A stretch of 64,000 bases of DNA from NCBI RefSeq assembly GCF_900115815.1, contig NZ_FOXV01000001.1, positions 124,001-188,000 on the forward strand. The letters are read 5' to 3'. The stretch is from Roseivivax halotolerans (GTDB taxonomy: Bacteria; Pseudomonadota; Alphaproteobacteria; Rhodobacterales; Rhodobacteraceae). Positions 19,280 through 27,142 of this stretch are shown piece by piece (position 1 is the stretch's first letter; each line of letters begins with the position of its first letter). A model generated the notes under the pieces. It did no database searches. It had not been told where the DNA came from and saw only the letters and a list, made by a program, of their open reading frames with translations. Made by a program: the position numbers and the translations under genes.

Positions 19280-22200
19280 TTATTCGGCCGGCACCGCCTC
19301 GGCCTCGAGCCCCACGGGATGCGAGAGCTTGTCGAGCATCTCGGTCGGGCAGACCTGCAGGAAGTTGCCACGCTCTTCCTCCCAATGCTGGAGGATATCG
19401 GCGGCCTTGCGGCTGCCCGTCTCGGCATGGTGCCGCTCGATCAAGCCGCGCAGCTCGGCTTCCCAATGCTCGACCGTGACCGGCCCCATCACGAGGCTCT
19501 CGGGGTTGATATAATCCCGCGCGACGCCGTCGGGATCGTAGAGATAGGCCATGCCGCCGGTCATCCCGGCCCCAAAATTCGCACCGATCGAGCCAAGGAT
19601 CACAGCGACCCCGCCGGTCATGTATTCGCAACCGTTGGAGCCGCAGCCTTCGACCACCACATGCGCGCCCGAGTTTCGCACCGCAAAGCGCTCCCCCGCC
19701 CGGCCCGCGGCGAAAAGATACCCCGCCGTCGCGCCGTAAAGCACTGTGTTGCCGATGATCGTGTTCTCGGCTGCCACCAGCGGCGAGGCCATCGGCGGAC
19801 GCACGACGACGATCCCGCCGGAAAGGCCCTTGCCGACGTAATCGTTGGCATCGCCCGATACCTCGATCTTGAGGCCCGGCGCAGCGAAAGCACCCAGCGA
19901 CTGACCGGCGGACCCCGTCAGCTTGATATGCAGGTGATCGGGCTGCAGGGCATTCCGCATTCCGAATTTCTGCACGATATGGCTCGATGTCCGCGTGCCG
20001 ACGGTGCGGTGCGTGTTCTGCACCGCGTAGGACAGCTGCATCTTCTCGCCTTCGTTCAGGAAGCGCGCGGCGTCCTTCACGATCTCGGAGTCGAGCGTGT
20101 CGTCGACCTCGTTACGCGGCCCGTTGCGGTCGAGGCGCACCTCGTCGGCCCCGTCCACGCGGATCAGGAGCGGGTTGAGATCGAGATCATCCAGATGATC
20201 CGAGCCGCGGCTGACCTGGCTCAGAAGATCCGCGCGCCCGATCACGTCGTCGAGCGAGCGCGCACCGATTTCAGCCAGAAGCTCCCGCACTTCCTGCGCG
20301 TAGAAGGTGATGAGGTTCACGACCTTGTCGGCATTGCCGGTGAACTTCTCGCGCAGGCGATCATCCTGGGTGCAGACGCCAACCGGGCAGGTGTTCGACT
20401 GGCATTGACGGACCATGATGCAGCCCATCGCGATAAGCGCGGCGGTGCCGATGCCGTATTCCTCCGCGCCGAGCATCGCCGCCATGACGATGTCGCGCCC
20501 CGTTCTGAGACCGCCATCGGTACGCAGGGTCACGCGGCTCCGCAGGTTGTTCATGGACAGAACCTGATGCGCCTCGGTGAGGCCCATCTCCCAAGGCAGA
20601 CCCGCATACTTGATGGAGGTCGCAGGGCTCGCTCCCGTGCCGCCATTGTGGCCCGAGATCAGGATGACGTCGGCCTTGGCCTTGGCGACACCCGCCGCGA
20701 TGGTCCCGACGCCCGAGGAGGCGACCAGCTTTACCGTCACCTTCGCGACCGGATTGATCTGCTTCAGGTCGTAGATGAGCTGCGCGAGATCCTCGATCGA
20801 GTAGATATCGTGATGCGGCGGCGGCGAGATCAACGTCACGCCGGGCGTCGAATGGCGCAGCTTCGCGATGAGTTGCGTGACCTTCATGCCCGGAAGCTGG
20901 CCCCCCTCGCCGGGCTTGGCGCCCTGCGCGACCTTGATCTCGAGCTCTTCGCAATTCAGCAGGTATTCCGCCGTCACGCCGAAACGGCCCGATGCAACCT
21001 GTTTGATCTTGGCCGAGCGGTTGTCGCCGTTCGCGTCGGGCGTTGAATCCTTGGGATCCTCGCCACCTTCGCCGCTATCGGACTTCGCGCCGATCCGGTT
21101 CATCGCGATGGACAGCGTGCGATGCGCCTCAGGCGACAGCGCGCCGAGGGACATGCCCGGCGTGACGAACCGCTTGCGGATCGAGGTGATGCTCTCGACC
21201 TCCTCGATGGGAAGCTTCGGCCCCATCGGCTTGATGTCGAGCAGATCGCGCAAGTGGATCGGCGGATTTGCCCGCATCGCCTTGGAATACTGCTTCCATG
21301 TCTCGTAGGAGGCCCGGTCACACGCCGATTGCATCAGGTGCATGGTCTGCGCGCCCCAGGCATGGGTTTCGCCGGATTTGCGCGCCTTGTAGAAACCGCC
21401 GATGGGCATGACGTCGCGCCCGCCGCGGAAGCCGAGCGCGTGGATCTCCTCGACCTTCTTCTGGATGCCGGAGACGCCGATCCCGGAGATACGGGAAATC
21501 ATGCCGGGGAAGTATTCGGCGCACATCGCGCGGGAGAGACCCACGGCCTCGAAGTTGAGGCCGCCGCGATAGGACGAGACGACCGAGATGCCCATCTTCG
21601 ACATGATCTTCAGGACGCCAAGGTCGACCGCGTCGCGATAACGCTTCATCGCGTCGGTCAGCGAGCCGTCGAGAAGGCCGCGCCGGATGCGGTCCGCGAT
21701 CGTGTCCTCGGCAAGATAGGGGTTCACCACGGTCGCACCCGCACCGATCAGAACCGCGAAGTAATGCGGATCGATGCATTCCGCCGAGCGCACGTTGAGC
21801 GAGCAAAAGGTCCGCAGGCCCTTGCGCGTCAGGTGGCTGTGCACCGCGCTCGTGGCCAGGATCATCGGCATCGCGACCTTGCTCTCGTCGGCATGGTGAT
21901 CGGTCAGCGTGATATGACCCGCGCCAGAGCGCACCGCGTCCTCCGCTTCAGCGCGGATCCGCTCGAGGTTTTCCTTGAGCGTGTTGCGCCCGCCGCCCGA
22001 AGGGAAGGTGCAGTCGATCTCCACCATCTCGGCGTTGAAATGAATCTTGAGCGCGTCGAACTGGGCGTTACCGACGAACGGTGTATCGAGCACGAGGATC
22101 TCGGTCTGCGCCGAGCTCTCGTCGAGCACGTTCTTGAGGTTCCCGAAGCGCGTCTTGAGGCTCATCACGCGGAATTCGCGCAAGCTGTCGATCGGCGGGT

Positions 22201-23818
22201 TCGTCACCTGGCTGAAGTTCTGCCGGAAGTAATGCGACAGTGGCCGGTAGCGCTTTGACAGGACCGCGGAGGGCGTGTCGTCGCCCATGGAGGCCACGCT
22301 CTCCTTCGCATCCTCGGCCATCGGCACGAGGATCTGCTCGATCTCCTCGACGGTATAGCCTGCCGCGATCTGGCGGCGGCGAAGCTCACCGGCTTCGAAG
22401 AGCGGCGCCTCCTCGACCTTGGAAAGCGGCTCGTCAAGCTCGGTGATCTTGCCGACCCAGTCGCCGAACGGCTGCGCGGCCGCGAGCTTGTTCTTGATCT
22501 CGACATCGTGGAAGAGTGCGCCTTCCTTCATGTCGACGGCGATCATCTGACCGGGGCCGAGCGCGCCCTTCTCCTTCACGCTGGCCTCTTCGATCGGCAC
22601 CATCCCGGCCTCGGAACCTGCGATCAGCAGATCGTCGCCTGTCACCACGTAGCGCATCGGCCGAAGGCCGTTCCGGTCGAGGCCGCCGCAGACCCAGCGA
22701 CCATCGGTCATGGCGAGCGCCGCCGGGCCATCCCAGGGCTCCATCACCGAGTTGCAATAGGAATACATGTCGCGCCACGCTTGCGGCAGTTCCTCGGCCT
22801 GCTTGGACCAGCTTTCGGGCACCAGCATTGTCTTGGCCATCGGCGCATTGCGGCCCGCCCGCACCAGCACCTCGAACACCGCGTCGAGCGCCGCCGAATC
22901 CGACGCGCCGTTCGCGATGATCGGCTTGATGTCGCCCGCCATGTCTCCGAACGTGGCCGACGCCATGCGGATCTCGTGGCTCTTCATCCAGTTGGTGTTG
23001 CCCTTGAGCGTGTTGATCTCGCCGTTATGGGCGAGCATCCGGAAGGGCTGCGCGAGCCACCATTGCGGGAAGGTGTTCGTGGAATAGCGCTGGTGGTAGA
23101 TTGCAAACGCGCTCTCGAAGCGCTGATCCTGGAGGTCGGGATAGAACTCCGCGACATCCTGGGCGAGCATCATGCCCTTGTAGATGATCGACCGGCAGGA
23201 GAGCGACGCAATATAGAGCTGCGCCACACCCGCGGCGGCGGCGGCTTTCTCGATCCGGCGGCGGATCACGTAAAGCTCGCGCTCGAAGGTTTCCTCATCG
23301 ACGCCGCGCGCGTTCGAGATCAGGATCTGCTCGATCTCGGGGCGGGTTGCGTTGGCCTTCTCGCCAAGACAGTCGACGTTCACCGGCACGTGTCGCCAGC
23401 CGTAGATATAATAGCCCATCCGCAGGACTTCGGTCTCTACGATGGTCCGGCAGGTTTCCTGCGCGCCGAAATCGGTGCGCGGCAGGAAGACTTGGCCCAC
23501 GGCCATCAGCTCATCCTTGCGCGGGTCATGGCCCGTCCGCTCGATCTGGTCGTAGAAGAAGGAAACCGGGATCTGCACATGGATGCCAGCGCCGTCGCCG
23601 GTCTTGCCGTCCGCATCGACCGCGCCCCGATGCCAGATCGCCTTGAGCGCGGTGATCCCGGCATCCACGACCTTGCGCGAGGGCGTTCCATCGATGGAGA
23701 CGACAAGGCCGACGCCACAGGAGGAATGCTCCTCGGCTTCGGAATAGAGCCCGTTCTCGGCCAGCCATTGGCGCTCGGCCTCCATCTCGGCGGCCCAGTT
23801 GGCGTCGTATTTGGTCAT
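19280..23818 (-). CDS. gltB: Glutamate synthase (NADPH) large subunit
   Basis: Makes two glutamates from glutamine and 2-oxoglutarate, the second half of GS-GOGAT ammonium assimilation. The 1512-residue precursor has a 33-residue propeptide before the N-terminal-nucleophile Cys34 (SSCGVG), the class II amidotransferase domain, the central and FMN-binding domains (GGTGASPATSIKYAGLPWE), a 3Fe-4S cysteine cluster (CIMVRQCQSNTCPVGVC) and the C-terminal beta-helix GXGXG domain. It overlaps the GFA gene by 4 bases (ATGA) and is the last gene of a gltD-GFA-gltB operon. Confidence 0.97.
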   Translation of the reverse strand: MTKYDANWAAEMEAERQWLAENGLYSEAEEHSSCGVGLVVSIDGTPSRKVVDAGITALKAIWHRGAVDADGKTGDGAGIHVQIPVSFFYDQIERTGHDPRKDELMAVGQVFLPRTDFGAQETCRTIVETEVLRMGYYIYGWRHVPVNVDCLGEKANATRPEIEQILISNARGVDEETFERELYVIRRRIEKAAAAAGVAQLYIASLSCRSIIYKGMMLAQDVAEFYPDLQDQRFESAFAIYHQRYSTNTFPQWWLAQPFRMLAHNGEINTLKGNTNWMKSHEIRMASATFGDMAGDIKPIIANGASDSAALDAVFEVLVRAGRNAPMAKTMLVPESWSKQAEELPQAWRDMYSYCNSVMEPWDGPAALAMTDGRWVCGGLDRNGLRPMRYVVTGDDLLIAGSEAGMVPIEEASVKEKGALGPGQMIAVDMKEGALFHDVEIKNKLAAAQPFGDWVGKITELDEPLSKVEEAPLFEAGELRRRQIAAGYTVEEIEQILVPMAEDAKESVASMGDDTPSAVLSKRYRPLSHYFRQNFSQVTNPPIDSLREFRVMSLKTRFGNLKNVLDESSAQTEILVLDTPFVGNAQFDALKIHFNAEMVEIDCTFPSGGGRNTLKENLERIRAEAEDAVRSGAGHITLTDHHADESKVAMPMILATSAVHSHLTRKGLRTFCSLNVRSAECIDPHYFAVLIGAGATVVNPYLAEDTIADRIRRGLLDGSLTDAMKRYRDAVDLGVLKIMSKMGISVVSSYRGGLNFEAVGLSRAMCAEYFPGMISRISGIGVSGIQKKVEEIHALGFRGGRDVMPIGGFYKARKSGETHAWGAQTMHLMQSACDRASYETWKQYSKAMRANPPIHLRDLLDIKPMGPKLPIEEVESITSIRKRFVTPGMSLGALSPEAHRTLSIAMNRIGAKSDSGEGGEDPKDSTPDANGDNRSAKIKQVASGRFGVTAEYLLNCEELEIKVAQGAKPGEGGQLPGMKVTQLIAKLRHSTPGVTLISPPPHHDIYSIEDLAQLIYDLKQINPVAKVTVKLVASSGVGTIAAGVAKAKADVILISGHNGGTGASPATSIKYAGLPWEMGLTEAHQVLSMNNLRSRVTLRTDGGLRTGRDIVMAAMLGAEEYGIGTAALIAMGCIMVRQCQSNTCPVGVCTQDDRLREKFTGNADKVVNLITFYAQEVRELLAEIGARSLDDVIGRADLLSQVSRGSDHLDDLDLNPLLIRVDGADEVRLDRNGPRNEVDDTLDSEIVKDAARFLNEGEKMQLSYAVQNTHRTVGTRTSSHIVQKFGMRNALQPDHLHIKLTGSAGQSLGAFAAPGLKIEVSGDANDYVGKGLSGGIVVVRPPMASPLVAAENTIIGNTVLYGATAGYLFAAGRAGERFAVRNSGAHVVVEGCGSNGCEYMTGGVAVILGSIGANFGAGMTGGMAYLYDPDGVARDYINPESLVMGPVTVEHWEAELRGLIERHHAETGSRKAADILQHWEEERGNFLQVCPTEMLDKLSHPVGLEAEAVPAE

Positions 23819-24231
23819 GGCAGGTTCTCCTTCGGCACAAAGGCATTCTCAGCTTCGTATTCGGCCCGGGTGCGGCGCGGGTGATCCCCCGCGAGGCTCA
23901 GCGCCTTCAGCGCCCGGTCCACATATATCTCGCTCGTGAGCGGCAACGACGCGGCCGCGTCGAAGAGCCCCGGCATCAATTCGTATTCGGCCCCGTCATC
24001 CCGCAGCCAGAGATGGCTGCCACAGGTACCGCAAAAGGCGCGTTCGGCGAAGGACGAGCTGCGATAGCGGCGCACCGGCCCTTCGATCTTCACGTCTTCC
24101 GGCGCGACCGGCACCATGACATAGACCCCGCCCGTCCAGCGTTGGCACATGCGACAGTGACAGGCGTGAACGCCGCCCTCGTGGTGGGCAACGCTCAGGG
24201 TCACGGCGCCGCACAGGCACGCGCCGGTCAT
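23815..24231 (-). CDS. GFA-family zinc protein (CENP-V/formaldehyde-activating fold)
   Basis: A 138-residue protein of the GFA family with paired cysteines for zinc: CLCGAV, HACHCRMCQRWTGG and FCGTCGSHLWLR. Members were first named for glutathione-dependent formaldehyde activation, but most have unknown activity. It sits between gltD and gltB, sharing 4 bases with gltB. ATG 24231 places the first CxC close to the N-terminus as in relatives. An ATG at 24252, 1 base after the gltD stop, is the alternative and would couple it to gltD. Its role in glutamate synthesis is not known. Confidence 0.88.
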   Translation of the reverse strand: MTGACLCGAVTLSVAHHEGGVHACHCRMCQRWTGGVYVMVPVAPEDVKIEGPVRRYRSSSFAERAFCGTCGSHLWLRDDGAEYELMPGLFDAAASLPLTSEIYVDRALKALSLAGDHPRRTRAEYEAENAFVPKENLP

Positions 24232-24253
24232 GGAGGTCTCGGCGCCGACCATC

Positions 24254-25690
24254 CTATTCCGCAGCGATGGCGCTGGCGCCGTCGAACTGGCTCAACACCG
24301 CCTCGGCGCAGTCGCGCCCATCGCGGATCGCCCAGACGACAAGGCTTGCGCCGCGCACGATGTCACCGACGGCATAGACGCCATCGAGGCTGGTCTTGCC
24401 GCTGGTGAACTCCGCCTTGACCGTGCCCCAGCGGGTGACTTCGAGCCCTTCCTGCCCCCACAGCGTCGGCAACTCCTCGGCTTCGAATCCGAGCGCCTTG
24501 ATCACGAGGTCGGCGGGCTCATCGTATTCCGCACCCTCGATGGGCTCGGGGCTTTGGCGACCTGTCGCGTCGGGCGCGCCCAGGCGCATCTTCTGAACGA
24601 CGACCGCATTGACCGGGTCGCCCTTGAAGGCCTTCGGCGCGGTCAGCCATTCGAACTCGACGCCTTCCTCCTCGGCATTGGCAACCTCGCGTTGAGAGCC
24701 GGGCATGTTCTGACGATCGCGGCGGTAGAGGCACTTCACGCTGGTCGCGCCCTGCCGGATAGAGGTGCGGACGCAATCCATCGCGGTGTCACCGCCTCCG
24801 ATGACCACCACGCGCTTGCCCTTCGCGTTGAGCTCACCGCTTTCGAATTCCGGCACGTGGTCGCCGAAATTCACCGCGCGGTTCGACGCGGTGAGGAAGT
24901 CGATCGCCCGCACGATCCCGTCCGCACCGGCCCCCGGCCCCTTGAGATCACGGCTCTTGTAAACGCCGGTCGCTATGATGACCGCGTCATGCTTCTCGCG
25001 GATCTCGTCGAAACCGATGGTCTCGCCGACATTGCAGTTCATCACGAAGGTCACGCCGCCCGCTTCGAGCTGCTCGTTCCGGCGCATGACGACGGGCTTT
25101 TCGAGCTTGAAGCCGGGAATGCCGTAGGTCATCAGCCCGCCCGCGCGGTCATATCGGTCATAGACCGTGACCTGCACACCGGCGCGGCGCAGGACATCGG
25201 CAGCGGCAAGCCCGCCCGGTCCTGCACCTATGATGCCGACGCTTTCGGGACGGTCGGCGGCAGGTTCGATCGGCTGGACCCAGCCCTCCTCCCAAGCGGT
25301 GTCGGTGATGTACTTCTCCACCGCGCCGATGGTCACGGTGCCATGGCCCGATTTCTCGATCACGCAATTGCCTTCGCAAAGACGGTCCTGCGGACAGATC
25401 CGGCCACAGATCTCAGGGAAGGTGTTGGTCGCCTGGCTGACCTCGTAGGCCTCTTGCAGGCGTCCTTCGGCGGTCAGCTTCAGCCAATCGGGGATGTTGT
25501 TGTGGAGCGGGCAGTGCGACTGACAATAGGGCACACCGCACTGCGAACAGCGACCGGCTTGCTCCGCGGCCTTTTGCTCCGCGAACTCGGCATAGATCTC
25601 CTGGAAGTCCTCGCGGCGCTCCTCTGCGGTGCGCTTGTCGGGCATGTCGCGACCAACGGTCACGAATTTCAGCATCGGCTGCTTGGCCAT
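24254..25690 (-). CDS. gltD: Glutamate synthase (NADPH) small subunit
   Basis: FAD- and NADPH-binding subunit that feeds electrons to GltB. The 478-residue protein has N-terminal cysteine clusters (CSQCGVPYCQSHCP, CGRICPQDRLCEGNC) for two [4Fe-4S] centres, the FAD motif GIIGAGPGGLAAA, and the NADPH motif VVIGGGDTAMDC. It ends in a third dinucleotide contact region (GVYAVGDIVRGASLVV). First gene of the gltD-GFA-gltB operon; about 220 bases of AT-rich DNA upstream hold the regulatory region. Confidence 0.97.
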   Translation of the reverse strand: MAKQPMLKFVTVGRDMPDKRTAEERREDFQEIYAEFAEQKAAEQAGRCSQCGVPYCQSHCPLHNNIPDWLKLTAEGRLQEAYEVSQATNTFPEICGRICPQDRLCEGNCVIEKSGHGTVTIGAVEKYITDTAWEEGWVQPIEPAADRPESVGIIGAGPGGLAAADVLRRAGVQVTVYDRYDRAGGLMTYGIPGFKLEKPVVMRRNEQLEAGGVTFVMNCNVGETIGFDEIREKHDAVIIATGVYKSRDLKGPGAGADGIVRAIDFLTASNRAVNFGDHVPEFESGELNAKGKRVVVIGGGDTAMDCVRTSIRQGATSVKCLYRRDRQNMPGSQREVANAEEEGVEFEWLTAPKAFKGDPVNAVVVQKMRLGAPDATGRQSPEPIEGAEYDEPADLVIKALGFEAEELPTLWGQEGLEVTRWGTVKAEFTSGKTSLDGVYAVGDIVRGASLVVWAIRDGRDCAEAVLSQFDGASAIAAE

Positions 25691-25752
25691 GTCGATAATG
25701 TCCTCGGAATTCCTCTCGTCGGCGTCATATAGCTGCGTTCGGAATAATAAAA

Positions 25753-25767
25753 GTCAGCAATACTGAC
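25753..25767. promoter_or_regulatory. Dyad GTCAG-N5-CTGAC upstream of gltD
   Basis: A perfect 5-5-5 inverted repeat in an unusually AT-rich stretch 63 bases before the gltD start. Its position fits an operator over or near the gltD promoter. The regulator is unknown and no consensus promoter could be fixed with confidence. Confidence 0.4.
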
Positions 25768-25818
25768 ATATATTCAAAAAACGGCCTTCGGGAAGTCGAA
25801 AAGCACACCAGCACACAG

Positions 25819-25837
25819 CATATTTAGGTCCGGTTTG
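25819..25837 (-). repeat. 19-base motif, copy A (gltD/uppP intergenic)
   Basis: CATATTTAGGTCCGGTTTG recurs with one change (C to T) at 39287-39305 upstream of ccr. Here it lies 129 bases before the gltD start and 78 bases before uppP. It may be a regulator site; see findings. Confidence 0.5.
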
Positions 25838-25914
25838 CGATATATATTCCCCCTTCCCTCTGGAATCACTCTGATTATAGGGAAGGCAGGCGTCCCGTTA
25901 TCCAAGGCCATCTC

Positions 25915-26718
25915 ATGTCCCTCTGGCACCTCGTCCTTCTGGCCCTCATCCAGGGCATCACCGAGTTTCTGCCGGTTTCCTCCTCGGGCCACCTGATTCT
26001 CCTGCCCGGCCTGACCGGGGCCGAGGATCAGGGACTGGCGCTCGACGTGGCGGTGCATATCGGCACGCTCGGTGCGGTGATCCTCTATTTCTGGTCCGAT
26101 GTGCGGGTGGCGCTCGGCGGCACGCTGCGACTGGCGCAAGGAAAGATCGACACCAAGGGCGCGTTTCTCGCACTGTGCCTTCTGATCGCGACGATCCCCG
26201 TCATGGCCGCGGGCCTGGCCTTGCGCCTCACCGGCCTCGACGACGCGCTGCGTTCCGTCGCGGTGATCGGCTGGGCGATGATCGTCTTCGGCCTCGTTCT
26301 TTACTGGGCGGATCGCACCGGCGCTGAGACTCGCACCGCGCCCGAATGGACGCTGAAACACGCGATGATCATGGGCCTCTGGCAGGTTCTGGCAGTCATT
26401 CCCGGCACGTCGCGCTCAGGCATCACCATCACCGGCGGACGGCAACTCGGCTACGGCCGGCACGACGCGGCCAAGCTTGCCATGCTGATGTCCATCCCGA
26501 CGATCCTTGCCTCTGGCGCGCTTCTCGGCGCAGAGGCGCTCATGGAGCCGGACGTTTTCCCCTGGCGCGATGCCGCCATCGGCGCGGCGCTAGCCTTCTT
26601 GGCCGCGCTCGCCGCTCTGGCGCTGATGATGCGGCTCCTCAGGAGCGTCAGCTTCACACCCTACGTCATCTACCGCGTGATCCTCGGCCTCGCCCTTCTG
26701 GTCTACGCCTATTCCTGA
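25915..26718 (+). CDS. uppP: Undecaprenyl-diphosphatase UppP (BacA)
   Basis: Integral membrane phosphatase that recycles undecaprenyl pyrophosphate to the lipid carrier for peptidoglycan and other glycans. The 267-residue protein has the first motif GITEFLPVSSSGHLILLP with catalytic Glu and Ser residues and the second motif IPGTSRSGITITGG, within about eight hydrophobic helices. Divergent from gltD. Its last 10 bases overlap the convergent ABM-domain gene. Confidence 0.95.
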   Translation: MSLWHLVLLALIQGITEFLPVSSSGHLILLPGLTGAEDQGLALDVAVHIGTLGAVILYFWSDVRVALGGTLRLAQGKIDTKGAFLALCLLIATIPVMAAGLALRLTGLDDALRSVAVIGWAMIVFGLVLYWADRTGAETRTAPEWTLKHAMIMGLWQVLAVIPGTSRSGITITGGRQLGYGRHDAAKLAMLMSIPTILASGALLGAEALMEPDVFPWRDAAIGAALAFLAALAALALMMRLLRSVSFTPYVIYRVILGLALLVYAYS

Positions 26719-27062
26719 GCGTCGTGCGCCGCGCGGCTGTCGTCCGGCGCCTCGGCACGGTCGAACATGCCGTAATCGCGCAGAACGTGGCAGACCTTGA
26801 GCCGGTAGTCCGAAAAGACGCCGCGCCGCCCCTTCGACTGCGCGCCGCGATGGGCTGCAAGCTGCCGCCAGCGTTCGACCGCATCCTCGTCCTCGAAGAA
26901 TGAGATCGACAGGAGCTTGTCAGGATCGGTGAGGCTCTGGAACCGCTCGACGCTTAAGAAGCCCTCGACCTCATGCACCATCGGGCGCATTTCTGCGGCG
27001 ATGTCGAGATATTCGTCCTTGCGCCCTTTGGCGGGGATGACTTCGAAAATGATCGCGATCAT
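26709..27062 (-). CDS. Antibiotic biosynthesis monooxygenase (ABM)-domain protein
   Basis: A 117-residue protein with the ABM ferredoxin-like fold: MIAIIFEVIPAKGRKDEYLD, VEGFLSVERFQSLTDPDKLL and SFFEDEDAVERW. The name is historical; many members degrade haem or quinones and most are uncharacterised. A variable tail (EAPDDSRAAHDAQE) overlaps the 3' end of uppP on the other strand. It lies 80 bases downstream of dnaE2 on the same strand, with no terminator visible between them. Confidence 0.82.
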   Translation of the reverse strand: MIAIIFEVIPAKGRKDEYLDIAAEMRPMVHEVEGFLSVERFQSLTDPDKLLSISFFEDEDAVERWRQLAAHRGAQSKGRRGVFSDYRLKVCHVLRDYGMFDRAEAPDDSRAAHDAQE

Positions 27063-27142
27063 GGGCGGCCTCCTCGCAGGGTGTCATAATGTGTTCCATG
27101 CCGCGCGGGAAGGCGCCGCTTATGCCCCTGGACTTGCCGCCC

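Noticed and set aside
19262-21046. Long plus-strand frame opposite gltB
   Set aside because: Shadow of gltB, an unmistakable 1512-residue enzyme on the other strand.
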